A stretch of DNA of 64,000 nt from positions 56,530 to 120,529 of IMG/VR virus record IMGVR_UViG_3300011189_000001, one strand, 5' to 3'. Source of the DNA: a virus. A program made the position numbers and the translations under genes. This document shows positions 49,628-58,354 of the stretch, in pieces; the stretch's first letter is position 1, and every line of letters starts with the position of its first letter. The notes beneath the pieces were generated by a model, which worked only from the letters and a program-made list of their open reading frames with translations, was not told the DNA's origin and searched no databases.

Positions 49628-51574
49628 CTAATCAGAGGTTTTGATTTTCGATCGAAGGGCTTCTAGTTCTTCTTCGAAACCACTTGACAAAATAGGGAAA
49701 CGGCACCACGTCTTGGGGTCCAAGTTTTCGTCGTCCAAATGGAACGACGGTGCGTAGCGTTCGCGTTTCCATTGGTTGCGGCACCACAGTCGAAAGAATC
49801 TTTCGATCCATTCCACGAGCTTCACCGCTTCGTGTTCCGTGTTGTACTGGAACCATTCGAAAATTTCCACCGGACTTAGCTTGTCCCGGATAGCTCGCTT
49901 TTCGATAAGGTCCAGCACCTCGTAAGGCATGAGGTCGCTTTCGTCAGTCTGGTCGTACTCTTCCGGCTTGAGTTCCGCCGTAGGTTTTTGGTTGTTGACG
50001 TACCTAAGTTCCGGGATTTCTTTTTCCATTTCCTGCAGCCATTCAAGCAAGAAGGCTTTGTCAATGCCTCCGAGAGGTGACAGGCCGCCCGAAGTATCTC
50101 CGTCCATCGTAGCATATCCGACCGCCGCTTCCGAACGATTGGAGGTCGCCAACAGAATCTTGCCTTCGGCATTGGCTATCATCCACGCTGAGGGACTCCG
50201 GGTGCGCGCTTGAATGTTCTGGAGAACCACATCGTGCTTTTCCCATTCCCATTCGATACCCAAGGCGTCCCCTATTAGCTCCTCGTAAGCCATAGCAATA
50301 GGGTCTACATCAAGCTCTACGTACTTGGCGTTGATAGCCTTAGCGACCATCTCAGCGGCTTCACGGGTTGTTTCCGAGGAGTTGTGTGTTGCTTGATAGA
50401 CGCATGTCAAAAGACGCTCGGGCCACATGCCTGTATAGCCGTTATGCGCCAGCTTGGCGGCAAGTTCCTCTTTGGTGTATGCCTCTTTTGCGTACTTACT
50501 CATGAGGTATACCAGTACGGCAGCCGCCGAAGAATCAGCACCACCGGACAGGGATACGACGTAGCCCCGGACGCCGGACTTGCGGTAATAATCGAACATA
50601 CCCAAGGTCACGGCGCGGCTGAATTCTTCGAACTTGGACAGGTTCTGGGGGACAGCAGGCTGCGCCTTTTGTCGGAGTTTTTCGGTGGTCGTACCTCCGA
50701 TCGACAAAACGTTGCGTTCGTCTTCATCCTCGGGCCTAAAACCTTCCCGGCTGAAACGTTGCATGTGGAGTGTGTCAAGATCCACATCTGCGCATACGGT
50801 AGTGTGGTCCCGAAACGAGAACCGCTCACCTTCCACAAGCACCTCACCACCCGATGCGATGAAAGTGGAACCGTCGAATACTAGCCTCCCGGATTCGTTG
50901 CCAAGGAGGTTGGCATAGACGTAGGCCGAACTAAAGGCCCTCGAACCTTCAACCACGAATTGCCTCCGCACTTTTTGTTTGCCGAAAGCAAAGTGGGAAG
51001 CAGACGGGCTGAAAATCACATCCACACCTCTTTGAGCAAGGTGGGATCCGGGCCGGTCAGCGACCCATGCGTCTTCACAAATTTCAAAGCCAAGCCGAAT
51101 CCCGTTCCGCGTTTCGAATACGAAATCCCCGATAGGAACTTTCCCTATTTGGGGGATGTAAACAGAACCTATTTGCCCCGGAGGCCACGGCTTGAACCAG
51201 CGATGCTCATAATGCACACCATCCTTGGCGAGATTTTGCTTGGGGACAAGACCTTCGATGCGGCCATTTTGTATCACGGCCATGCAGTTGTAGATCCCGT
51301 TGCCGTAGACGACCGGAAGACCCACCACCGTAAGCATCCCGAAGTCCCCGAGATCCTTGAGTTTATCCAAGGCTTTAAGTGCTCGTTGATGGACGTGGGG
51401 GGATAAGAACATATCCTCACAACCATAGCCCGTGATGCAAAGCTCAGGGAGGCACAGCATCTGGACGCCTTTGGCGGAGGCTTCTTCCGTGGCTTTGATG
51501 ATTCGGTCGATATTTCCTTCCCAATCCAGAGGTGTCTGGTTGAGGGAAGCGGCTCCTATACGGACGTACTTCAT
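49628..51574 (-). CDS. nadE: Glutamine-dependent NAD+ synthetase
   Basis: 648 aa, the long two-domain form. The N-terminal nitrilase-like glutaminase has Glu ([13 protein letters not shown], about 44), Lys (PKQNLAKD, about 115) and Cys (FEICEDAW, about 170). The C-terminal synthetase has the P-loop [14 protein letters not shown] (about 344-357) and the ATSNRSE segment. It amidates NaAD to NAD+ as the last step. The start overlaps the pncB stop (ATGA). Confidence 0.94.
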   Translation of the reverse strand: MKYVRIGAASLNQTPLDWEGNIDRIIKATEEASAKGVQMLCLPELCITGYGCEDMFLSPHVHQRALKALDKLKDLGDFGMLTVVGLPVVYGNGIYNCMAVIQNGRIEGLVPKQNLAKDGVHYEHRWFKPWPPGQIGSVYIPQIGKVPIGDFVFETRNGIRLGFEICEDAWVADRPGSHLAQRGVDVIFSPSASHFAFGKQKVRRQFVVEGSRAFSSAYVYANLLGNESGRLVFDGSTFIASGGEVLVEGERFSFRDHTTVCADVDLDTLHMQRFSREGFRPEDEDERNVLSIGGTTTEKLRQKAQPAVPQNLSKFEEFSRAVTLGMFDYYRKSGVRGYVVSLSGGADSSAAAVLVYLMSKYAKEAYTKEELAAKLAHNGYTGMWPERLLTCVYQATHNSSETTREAAEMVAKAINAKYVELDVDPIAMAYEELIGDALGIEWEWEKHDVVLQNIQARTRSPSAWMIANAEGKILLATSNRSEAAVGYATMDGDTSGGLSPLGGIDKAFLLEWLQEMEKEIPELRYVNNQKPTAELKPEEYDQTDESDLMPYEVLDLIEKRAIRDKLSPVEIFEWFQYNTEHEAVKLVEWIERFFRLWCRNQWKRERYAPSFHLDDENLDPKTWCRFPILSSGFEEELEALRSKIKTSD

Positions 51575-53055
51575 TCGTCGTCTCCGTGACCACGGGCTTC
51601 AAGAATAAGTTGGGTACGCAATTCGTCGAGCGGCTTAGACAGACCGACCGGGTATTGGTGCGGGTTGGTGAAACGGCGGACACCACCGTGGAAACGCGCC
51701 TTTTCACGCTGGGCACGTTGCTTGATAGCATCCAACGGTTCTTCTTGGTACGTTTCAACCACAGAATCGCCCAAGCCGCCTCTAAAGACCGACTGTAGCA
51801 TGTCTATGGATTGGTCGAAATCCAATTTCGTGCGGCGAGTGTTATCCATCGGATCGACGATAGTCGTACCGGGATCGCCTTGGTGCTCGTTGTAAATCAT
51901 GTCGCCCCGGTACTCATTGCCGTCGAAAAACCGACGCACTTGCAAGTAACCGGGATTGCTGATTTTGATACGTTGTTCACTCAGCTTGATGCGGGGTTCC
52001 CATTCGCCCCCTTCCCGCTTGATAGCGGATAGCTTATACACACCACCCAACGCCGGTTGTCCCTTCGCTGTGACGAGGTTGGTGCCTACACCCCAGAGGC
52101 GAATCAAAGCGCCCTGTGACTTGAGCGACTTGATAGTGTGCTCATCCAATCCATTCGACGCCACGATTTTAGCGTTTTCGAACCCGGCATTATTCAAGAT
52201 GCGACGAGCCGCGATACTGAGGTAGGCCAAGTCCCCGGAATCCAACCGGATACCGACCATTTCATGGCCGCGTTCACGGAGCTTCTTGCCCACTTTCACA
52301 GCGTTTTTGACACCTTCGATCGTGTCGTAAGTGTCCACAAGGAACACGCAATTGTTGGGCATGGCCTCAGCGTACTCTTCGAAGGCTTCCATTTCCGAGT
52401 CGTAGGACATAATCCACGAATGAGCGTGTGTCCCTTTGACCGGAATATCCAGTAGCTTTCCAGCGAGTACGTTGGACGTAGCAGAGCAGCCTCCGATATA
52501 AGCTGCCCTCGACGCCATGATGGATCCGTCAATCCCCTGCGCCCTACGCAACCCAAACTCCAGCACCGGCTCACCTTTGGCGGCCTCACAGATGCGGGCT
52601 GATTTGGTGGCGATAAGCGTTTGGAAATTGATAATGTTCAGGAGGGCCGATTCCAACAACTGACACTGAATGAGCGGGCCACGAATGCGGACCAGAGGTT
52701 CGTGTGGGAAAACGACCGAACCTTCTGGTACGGCGTCAACGTCACAGGTGAAAGTGAGGTGTTTGAGGTAATCGAGGAATCCCTGTTCGAACAGGGGCTT
52801 GCCGTCGTTCCCTTGAAGGCTCGACAGGTATTCGAGGTCTTCGGAATCGAAATGGAAATCACGCATGTATTCGACGAGCGTGCCTAGCCCGGCAGCGATT
52901 GCGTAACCTCCCCCGAAAGGGTTCTGTCGGAAAAACTGATGGAAGACCGCTTCGTCGTGTTGCCGCCCTTGTTTCCAATAGCCATAGGCCATCGTGAGTT
53001 GGTAAAGGTCGGTTAGGAGCGTAAGCGAATGACCGTAGAGCTTACTCAGATACAT
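51571..53055 (-). CDS. pncB: Nicotinate phosphoribosyltransferase
   Basis: 494 aa. Family hallmarks are [13 protein letters not shown] (about 16-28), FGLRRAQG with the catalytic-loop region, [11 protein letters not shown] (about 216-226), [11 protein letters not shown] (phosphoribosyl site) and ASNGLDE. It makes NaMN from nicotinate and PRPP. It is the first gene of the NAD operon, directly behind a phage promoter. Confidence 0.94.
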   Translation of the reverse strand: MYLSKLYGHSLTLLTDLYQLTMAYGYWKQGRQHDEAVFHQFFRQNPFGGGYAIAAGLGTLVEYMRDFHFDSEDLEYLSSLQGNDGKPLFEQGFLDYLKHLTFTCDVDAVPEGSVVFPHEPLVRIRGPLIQCQLLESALLNIINFQTLIATKSARICEAAKGEPVLEFGLRRAQGIDGSIMASRAAYIGGCSATSNVLAGKLLDIPVKGTHAHSWIMSYDSEMEAFEEYAEAMPNNCVFLVDTYDTIEGVKNAVKVGKKLRERGHEMVGIRLDSGDLAYLSIAARRILNNAGFENAKIVASNGLDEHTIKSLKSQGALIRLWGVGTNLVTAKGQPALGGVYKLSAIKREGGEWEPRIKLSEQRIKISNPGYLQVRRFFDGNEYRGDMIYNEHQGDPGTTIVDPMDNTRRTKLDFDQSIDMLQSVFRGGLGDSVVETYQEEPLDAIKQRAQREKARFHGGVRRFTNPHQYPVGLSKPLDELRTQLILEARGHGDDE

Positions 53056-53091
53056 GACGTCCTTCGTATGGGTTAGCTTTCGTACTGGTCC

Positions 53092-53120
53092 CTTATACCC
53101 TTAATGCTCGTATTCGTCAA
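53092..53120 (-). promoter_or_regulatory. Phage promoter copy for the NAD operon
   Basis: TTGACG, 17 nt, TATAAG with TAAGGG before the -10 on the minus strand, 37 nt upstream of pncB. The -35 lies inside the end of the preceding gene. Confidence 0.8.
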
Positions 53121-53523
53121 AAACCTTTCCGTCTTTTATGCAACTATCGAGGTCGAGGTTTGCGCGGCCAATCGTGTTTTTTGCTTTTTCCCAATCGGAC
53201 CCCTTAAATTCGATCACATCCCAATTATCAACCCACAGTTCGGTGTCTTCCACATCGAACATGAGGCGGTTCGAGCTACTAATAACCGTCTCTTGACCAT
53301 ACAGGAGCCAGCACCGGTCCCCTGAAATTACAAGAGCGCTTTCTGGTTCAGACGAAACGACCCCAGCCTCTTGAAGACCAAATAAAGTGGACCACATGAT
53401 GATGCAGCACCCCACAGAAATGAGCACTACCCGACCCGTACCGGTTTCCCAGAGTTCTTTGACTTGATCTTTGGTCCAGTCAAATGCGTTGAGGAATGCC
53501 CCCAAGATGATACCGCAGATCAT
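53101..53523 (-). CDS. Small membrane protein with periplasmic domain
   Basis: 140 aa. A short hydrophobic N-terminus (ICGIILGAFLNAF) and a strong membrane segment (VVLISVGCCIIMWSTLFGL, about 31-49) precede a soluble acidic domain with three cysteines. The ATG at 53523 overlaps the stop of the 43-aa gene (TGATG). The function is unknown; superinfection exclusion is one possibility. Confidence 0.6.
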   Translation of the reverse strand: MICGIILGAFLNAFDWTKDQVKELWETGTGRVVLISVGCCIIMWSTLFGLQEAGVVSSEPESALVISGDRCWLLYGQETVISSSNRLMFDVEDTELWVDNWDVIEFKGSDWEKAKNTIGRANLDLDSCIKDGKVFDEYEH

Positions 53524-53654
53524 CAAAAAACCGTAACAACTTTGCGCAAGGCTTTGATAGCGTACTCCTTACTGACCCGACGCCACCGTTGGAAACGGGT
53601 TTCCTCTTTTAGTCGTTTCTGACGGGCTGCTTCTTTGATGATTTTGGGATTCAT
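53523..53654 (-). CDS. Small basic 43-aa protein
   Basis: Very basic helical peptide (KEAARQKRLKEETRFQRWRR). Both ends overlap neighbours by TGATG, so it is translated as part of a three-gene coupled set. Too short for family assignment. A nucleic-acid-binding or ribosome-associated role is possible from charge alone. Confidence 0.65.
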   Translation of the reverse strand: MNPKIIKEAARQKRLKEETRFQRWRRVSKEYAIKALRKVVTVF

Positions 53655-54016
53655 CACTCATCCACCACATCGCATTCGATTGTGTTGACGTCTTCGAGTT
53701 CGGCCCAGAACCGATAGCCTCTTTTACCGAAGAGGTGGCGGTTTGATTCGTAATTTTCATCCGGGCATGAGTCAATCAAGAAGGTGACAGAATCGTAGTC
53801 CCCGGCTTTTTGGCGGATGTAGATCCGGTCGACGGTCAACACCGTCCCTTCAGGCAGGGTGAGGTCATATTTGATGCCTTTACCGTACCTTTTGTCGTAA
53901 GGGACGTCCATTGCCCCTTCGATCAGGTTTTTATTCCGGCGCTCGTTTTGTACGCGAAGACTCCAGTCTTGGGTAAGACGGAGCTTGGTTCCAATGGTGG
54001 GGATAAACAGGTTCAT
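53654..54016 (-). CDS. Unknown protein of the M(P/N)LF barrel group
   Basis: 120 aa. It starts MNLFIPTIGTKLRLTQDW and has a beta-rich, barrel-like pattern through TVLTVDRIYIR and VTFLIDSCP. The start type is like that of the tandem paralogues at 35.6-36.5 kb. It is first in the coupled set with the 43-aa and membrane proteins. Confidence 0.6.
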   Translation of the reverse strand: MNLFIPTIGTKLRLTQDWSLRVQNERRNKNLIEGAMDVPYDKRYGKGIKYDLTLPEGTVLTVDRIYIRQKAGDYDSVTFLIDSCPDENYESNRHLFGKRGYRFWAELEDVNTIECDVVDE

Positions 54017-54127
54017 GATCGTAGTGTAGCTCGTAGTAAATTAAAATGAGTCTAGGGGTGGTCCTCAGGCTAAGCTGAAGGACACACCCCCAGACCAGTG
54101 GCTATTTTACTGACTTTGTGTGTCCTG

Positions 54128-54680
54128 TCAAGTCTGATACGTAGCAACGGCCTTACAGAAGGCTATTACATCTGTGTCTGTGAACTTATTGCGGCATATG
54201 TTAGCTATATAGCTCACGTACCTTACATTTGACTGTACGTAGGGCTGGCTTATTTGAGTCGATTCGGTCAAGGCTGGCTGTGCGAGGGGTGATCTCCCTA
54301 CCCTCCCATTCTGTTGTTGATGCAGGGAGGTAAAGTTCAACGCCAGAAATCGCACACTTCCCCTCTTGGTCTTCCCATAAGGCTTTGAGGTAGGGAAGGT
54401 CTACAGCTTTATCTTGCGAGGACACTTTATGGCCCTTGGACTTATGGCGTCTGCGTATAGCTGCAGTGAAGTACCTAAAAGGAGAATACTCGTCCCGCTG
54501 GGAGCCTACTTTCAGGTTCTCCGGCTTGCCTTTTAGGTTGGTTACGGGATCTTTCCCTTTATTGGAGCAGGGCTTAGAACAGAACTGTTGGTATCCCCGT
54601 TTCACTGCGCGGTTATGCTCCCCCAAGCGCCGGAGGAACTCCTCGCCACAATGATCACATTTTACAGATACTTCGGACAC
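54128..54680 (-). pseudogene. HNH homing endonuclease, frameshifted
   Basis: The N-terminal frame (54201-54680) has a zinc finger (CDHCGEEFLRRLGEH ... FCSKPCSNKGK) and the HNH part CAISGVELYLP ... TASLDRIDSNKP, then goes out of frame. The other frame resumes with YVQSNVRYVSYIANICRNKF, the family's expected end. The break is at a tandem GGCT/GGCT (54243-54250); removing one 4-bp copy restores one continuous protein. The duplication therefore probably inactivated the gene recently. It lies directly downstream of the tmRNA terminator. Confidence 0.85.
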
Positions 54681-54728
54681 AAAAAATCCCCTTGTAGAAC
54701 CTCTACAAGAGAAGCTCTACAAGGGGAT
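54681..54728 (-). terminator. Intrinsic terminator of the tmRNA gene
   Basis: A 12-bp perfect stem (ATCCCCTTGTAG / CTACAAGGGGAT) with a 19-nt loop, followed on the minus strand by six T. A second CTACAAG in the loop allows an alternative fold. Confidence 0.88.
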
Positions 54729-54730
54729 TA

Positions 54731-55137
54731 TGGAGACGGAGGGAGTCGAACCCTCGTGTCGGAACTCTACTCACAAACGTCGTCTTACGTACATAGCGAC
54801 CATTTGCTCTATTACCCTGCGAAGGGATTTGATGGCAAGTCGAGCGGTCGTCTTTGCTTGCCTCTAGTCTACTACCCTCAAGGGGTTAGTGATTACAACC
54901 TCCACCTATAGACTGGCTTCTATGAGGTACCCTAGTCACCGAAGGGTAAAGCGGGATCTCCGACCATTTACGTCCCGGTCCTTTTATCGGAGTCCGAGGT
55001 GGGACGAACGGCTATGCTGCCGCTGCGTACTGAGTTTCGTCAGTTGAACGAGTATGTCTTTGTTTGTGGCGGTCACATACACCCGCCAGAACGCGACGTC
55101 CATTTTCGTCAGCTCCGGTCGAAACCAGTGCGTCCCC
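54731..55137 (-). ncRNA. ssrA: tmRNA (SsrA)
   Basis: 407 nt. The 5' end GGGGACG (55131-55137) pairs with CGTCTCC (54732-54738) as a tRNA-like acceptor stem with one G-U. It is followed by ACTGGTTTCGAC, the conserved 5' tmRNA motif. The 3' end has the T-arm GGGTTCGACTCCC and discriminator A; CCA is not encoded. An open tag frame in the middle ends SerThrAspGluThrGlnTyrAlaAlaAlaAla then TAG (stop near 55010), much like the ANDETxYALAA tags of proteobacteria, with Ser as the probable resume codon. It rescues stalled ribosomes and marks products for proteolysis. A terminator follows and a promoter precedes it. Confidence 0.93.
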
Positions 55138-55151
55138 AAATGGTACAACCA

Positions 55152-55180
55152 CCTTTACCACAGGACACCTCCCCCGTCAA
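55152..55180 (-). promoter_or_regulatory. Promoter of the tmRNA gene
   Basis: TTGACG (55175-55180), 17 nt, TAAAGG (55152-55157) on the minus strand, ending 15 nt before the mature 5' end. That leaves a short leader for RNase P to remove. It is close to the repeated phage promoter but with a weaker -10. Confidence 0.65.
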
Positions 55181-55324
55181 ACATAAAACAGGGTTTGGTA
55201 CGTGTGAGGTAGGTTGCATTTCGTATCAGTACATACAAACGGTAGCCGTACCAAATTCCCGTTGCACCTAAAACACCTTTCCGGTACCCATAAGAGTGTT
55301 GCTGACCCACCCCGGCTTTCCACC

Positions 55325-55705
55325 ATGATTATCGACAAAACAGTTGTAGGGCTGATTTGGGGGGCTTTCCGGCAGGATACCGGCATGTCTTTACCCTTCC
55401 CCGCCGAAATTTTCGGGACCGGTTCGAATGCTTTCTACAGGGCTGAACCCGCCAAAGATGATGAACACTCTATTTGTATCCTCTACTCCGTCCGAGATAC
55501 TGTAGATGAACACCTCCAAAAGGTGATCATAGCGGGTTACTGGTACCCTGAAACCGACATGTTCAAGTACGAGATGCTGGACTCCGGCTATTACAATATG
55601 CGGTGGATGCAGGCGGATGAATTTGGGATTTTAGCTTTGCTATCCATCCACGGCCCCCAGCGATACACCCTGTCGGACCTCCAAGAGATTTTTGACGGCT
55701 CCTAA
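55325..55705 (+). CDS. Unknown 126-aa protein
   Basis: Alpha/beta, with many aromatic residues (AGYWYPETDMFKYEML; NMRWMQADEFG). The ATG at 55325 is the likely start although the Shine-Dalgarno site is weak. The next promoter's -35 overlaps its stop. No family is recognised. Confidence 0.5.
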   Translation: MIIDKTVVGLIWGAFRQDTGMSLPFPAEIFGTGSNAFYRAEPAKDDEHSICILYSVRDTVDEHLQKVIIAGYWYPETDMFKYEMLDSGYYNMRWMQADEFGILALLSIHGPQRYTLSDLQEIFDGS

Positions 55706-55720
55706 ATCTTAGGGTATAGG
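55692..55720 (+). promoter_or_regulatory. Phage promoter copy for the 93-aa gene
   Basis: TTGACG, 17 nt, TATAGG with TTAGGG before the -10. Confidence 0.8.
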
Positions 55721-55762
55721 TTGGTGAGACGAGGACAAGACCCTACGACCTTGGAGGCACTG

Positions 55763-56044
55763 GTGGCCCGCAAAACGATTGACCTGACAAGTCTTATCGA
55801 GACTGTCAATTACCGCAACCGCAATTCGAAAGTCGCTCCCGAAGTTCGTGAGGGCTGGAACTCCCTGTTGGAATCGGCTTTACACGGGGCTGGCGTCTAT
55901 TCGGGTTTCAACTACCTCCGTGAAAAGGACGTCCCGGAAGGGGAAAAGCCGGGCATCGTTTTCGACCACAGCGTGTCGAAAGACCACCAATTCCCGGACC
56001 CAAGTCGCCGTTTCTACAATGTCCACCCCAAATTGCAAAAGTAA
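55763..56044 (+). CDS. Unknown 93-aa protein (GTG start)
   Basis: The GTG at 55763 is preferred because it has GGAGG 5 nt upstream and lies well after the expected transcription start of the promoter at 55.70 kb. Earlier in-frame codons would be at or before that point. The protein has a helical start and a long aromatic-rich loop (HGAGVYSGFNYLREKDVPEG). Unknown function. Confidence 0.6.
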   Translation: MARKTIDLTSLIETVNYRNRNSKVAPEVREGWNSLLESALHGAGVYSGFNYLREKDVPEGEKPGIVFDHSVSKDHQFPDPSRRFYNVHPKLQK

Positions 56045-56046
56045 TT

Positions 56047-56075
56047 TTGACACCGCCGCCCCGCTAGGGTATAAG
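56047..56075 (+). promoter_or_regulatory. Phage promoter copy for the 107-aa gene unit
   Basis: TTGACA, 17 nt, TATAAG with CTAGGG before the -10. It starts right after the preceding stop codon. Confidence 0.85.
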
Positions 56076-56123
56076 TTAGTGAGGCGGCGATAGTCCTAAT
56101 TCCTTTGATCTGCAGGAGACACC

Positions 56124-56447
56124 ATGACAAGGCGACAAGAAATCATCGAAGAGATTGCAAACAAGTTTGTGGACATCCAAGATGTGACCTCCCGCCAATT
56201 GAGTCGGAGTCATGTTGAGGGGCACATGGATCTCATTTACGAATTCGATTTTTGCGCCGCCAAGATTCCGGGCGTTCTGGAATACAGCCGCCCCCACCTT
56301 GAAGGTGCTGTTTTTCGTCGGGTCAAAGAGCTTCTCGAAGAACAAGAAGAAAAGCGCCCCGTGTTGGTCAATGTATTGACCGGTGAAGAACAAGTGGGAC
56401 CCAAGGGCATGTCGCCCGACAACTTTTTCGAAATGATGTACAGCTAG
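56124..56447 (+). CDS. Unknown 107-aa protein
   Basis: Helical and charged (RRVKELLEEQEEKRPVLVNVL), with a CAGGAG just before the ATG. No known domain. First gene of a small plus-strand operon running to 57433. Confidence 0.6.
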   Translation: MTRRQEIIEEIANKFVDIQDVTSRQLSRSHVEGHMDLIYEFDFCAAKIPGVLEYSRPHLEGAVFRRVKELLEEQEEKRPVLVNVLTGEEQVGPKGMSPDNFFEMMYS

Positions 56448-56457
56448 GAGCAGTGCG

Positions 56458-56760
56458 ATGGCCACGGAAGGCAAGACACTCAAGAGGACTCACCCCGAAA
56501 CGGACCTGCTAGTGACCGCCAGATGGAACCTAGCGGGTTCCGGGATGGTTTACGAGGTTTGGGAAGCATCTGACGACCAAGACCTGTATGATGTGTACAA
56601 CGAAGGTTTTGGTCGGTTGGATACCAAAGTAGAAGGTGCTGATATCGAACGCATCCGGCAAATAATCCGGGACACTTACCCCGTATCCGATGAGGCAGTG
56701 CCCGTAGCTAGTGGGCTGTTACTGGTCGTGTTACGGAGGGGAGTTGACTACGATACGTGA
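56458..56760 (+). CDS. Unknown 100-aa protein
   Basis: It follows the preceding gene by 10 nt with GGAG in the gap. Alpha/beta, with WNLAGSGMVYEVWEASDDQD in the middle. No family is recognised. Confidence 0.6.
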   Translation: MATEGKTLKRTHPETDLLVTARWNLAGSGMVYEVWEASDDQDLYDVYNEGFGRLDTKVEGADIERIRQIIRDTYPVSDEAVPVASGLLLVVLRRGVDYDT

Positions 56761-56802
56761 CCCGAGGCATAATCGACGCCTACCCCAAGCGAGGGCTGTA
56801 CG

Positions 56803-57126
56803 GTGTCGGACCGATTATCGCTTCAGAAATGTGATCAGATATTAGCTCGCGCCCTGAAGGCCCATGAATCGGGCAAAAAGGCGCTGAAGCTATCTACCAA
56901 AGAATTGATCGCCCTCCTGAAATACATCCGTAGCTTGCACACAACCATGAGGGACGTTCAGTTGGACCTCTTGCAAGGGTCGTTTCAGAACGACTTAGAA
57001 GCGTTGCAAAGCGCTGCTGATGCAAGCCTCGACCGTATCGAAAAACAGCTAGGGCCTATCAAGACGTTGTTCGAAGATATATCTGAAGTCGAGATATCGG
57101 AGTTTTCAGATGTCGACGAAGAGTAA
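56803..57126 (+). CDS. Unknown 107-aa coiled-coil protein (GTG start)
   Basis: GTG start with GAGGG upstream. Almost entirely helical, with heptad-like Leu/Ile spacing and an acidic end. It overlaps the next gene by 17 nt. Confidence 0.6.
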   Translation: MSDRLSLQKCDQILARALKAHESGKKALKLSTKELIALLKYIRSLHTTMRDVQLDLLQGSFQNDLEALQSAADASLDRIEKQLGPIKTLFEDISEVEISEFSDVDEE

Positions 57127-57433
57127 GATACCCCACAGGGTCGTGATCAAGATGCTGCGGGACAGTGGCGGCGTCTACGAATATGACGTCCATTACAAGG
57201 ATGCTCTGTCTTGCTTACGTTCCTACCACAAAGAGCGGTTCCCGTCTGAACCAACCGGCGACGACGTGTGCGATTACATTACGTATATGGGCGCTGGGGG
57301 CATCGAAGACCTCATTGGACGCGAGGCTTCACGTGTGTGGGAAAGCCTTTCCACGTGCAGTATCAGCGTCGTTTACAAGCCCCTAAAGATTCAGTCCCCT
57401 TCCGACCGCTTCGCTTACCTTATCGAAAAGTAG
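57110..57433 (+). CDS. Unknown 107-aa protein
   Basis: Alpha/beta, starting MSTKSKIPHRVVIKMLRDSGG. It overlaps the preceding gene by 17 nt, so translation is probably coupled. No domain is recognised. Confidence 0.6.
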   Translation: MSTKSKIPHRVVIKMLRDSGGVYEYDVHYKDALSCLRSYHKERFPSEPTGDDVCDYITYMGAGGIEDLIGREASRVWESLSTCSISVVYKPLKIQSPSDRFAYLIEK

Positions 57434-57440
57434 CACCCTT

Positions 57441-57486
57441 GACAGCCTCTTAGGTCTTACGGTACCAATTAAGATTGGTACGTATT
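57441..57486 (+). promoter_or_regulatory. Candidate promoter and inverted repeat before the RNA ligase gene
   Basis: CCTTGACAG gives a good -35 but the -10 about 18 nt on (TACCAA) is poor. It lies in an 8-bp inverted repeat (GTACCAAT-TAAG-ATTGGTAC, 57461-57480) that could be an operator. GGAGG then precedes the ligase ATG. Confidence 0.35.
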
Positions 57487-57503
57487 GATAAAATGGAGGC
57501 CGT

Positions 57504-58289
57504 ATGTCTGAGCACAAAGTACTCGTAGAACGATTAACCATCCAACAACATCCTGATGCGGATCGTCTGGAGGTAGCGCAGGTGGGGGATTACCAGTCCA
57601 TCGTGATGAAAGACCAGTTCGAAACGGGTGATCTGGCTGCCTACATCCCGGAAGCATCTTTGGTGCCGCAAGACATACTGAAGGAGCTAGGACTTGAGGG
57701 CCGCCTTGCCGGTTCAGATCACAACCGCGTCAAAGCTATCCGACTCCGAGGCGTCCTGTCGCAAGGTATCTGTTACCCGGCAAAGGACGGTTGGGAAGAG
57801 GGCGACGACGTGACCGAAGATTTGGGTATCACGAAATATGAGCCGCCTATCCCCGCCTCCATGTCGGGTGAAGTCTATGCTGCGGGTGGACGCCGGTGCA
57901 TGAAATACGATATCGAAAATATCAAACGGTATCCCGGTGTCCTCAAAGAGGGTGAAGAAGTCGTGATCACGGAGAAGATCCACGGATGTGCGGACAAGGA
58001 CACCGAAATAGAGACGTTGGAACATGGAACTCTAACTATCTCAGAGATTGTAGAAAACAAGATCCCTTGTCATGTTAAAAGTATGAATGTGAAGACCGGA
58101 GATATCTCTTTTGAGTCTGTTGAGGGTTACTCTCAAGATCCTAATGAGGGTGATTGGTATGAATTGGAGATGGAAGATGCTGTTGTGGTTTTAACGGGGA
58201 ATCATCCTGTGTGGTTGCCTGAGTTGAAATGCTACCGTCGAGTTGATCAATTAAAAGGGGATGAGATTTGCTTGCTTGATCGGGACTGA
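57504..58289 (+). CDS. RNA ligase (Rnl5/DRB0094 type), N-terminal part fused to split-intein N-half
   Basis: 261 aa. Residues 1-161 are the N-terminal OB-like domain and start of the nucleotidyltransferase domain of the DRB0094-type RNA ligases, ending in motif I TEKIHG with catalytic Lys158. Immediately after Gly161 begins an intein N-half of 100 aa. It has Cys162 as first residue, a block A (CADKDTEIETLEHGTLTI), and block B with TGNHPVW, where the usual TxxH appears as GNH. It then stops. It needs the C-half at 59250 for protein trans-splicing into a 357-aa ligase. From 57987 the DNA is visibly more A/T-rich than the ligase part. Confidence 0.9.
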   Translation: MSEHKVLVERLTIQQHPDADRLEVAQVGDYQSIVMKDQFETGDLAAYIPEASLVPQDILKELGLEGRLAGSDHNRVKAIRLRGVLSQGICYPAKDGWEEGDDVTEDLGITKYEPPIPASMSGEVYAAGGRRCMKYDIENIKRYPGVLKEGEEVVITEKIHGCADKDTEIETLEHGTLTISEIVENKIPCHVKSMNVKTGDISFESVEGYSQDPNEGDWYELEMEDAVVVLTGNHPVWLPELKCYRRVDQLKGDEICLLDRD

Positions 58290-58354
58290 AAAGACGCATG
58301 GTTATCCTTTTGTGGATTTTCTCTGTAGTTCATTGACTACAGGAAAAGGGAACC

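Noticed and set aside
55001-55271. Protein-coding frame within the tmRNA locus
   Set aside because: It is antisense to the tmRNA and has no start signal; the conserved RNA motifs explain the sequence.
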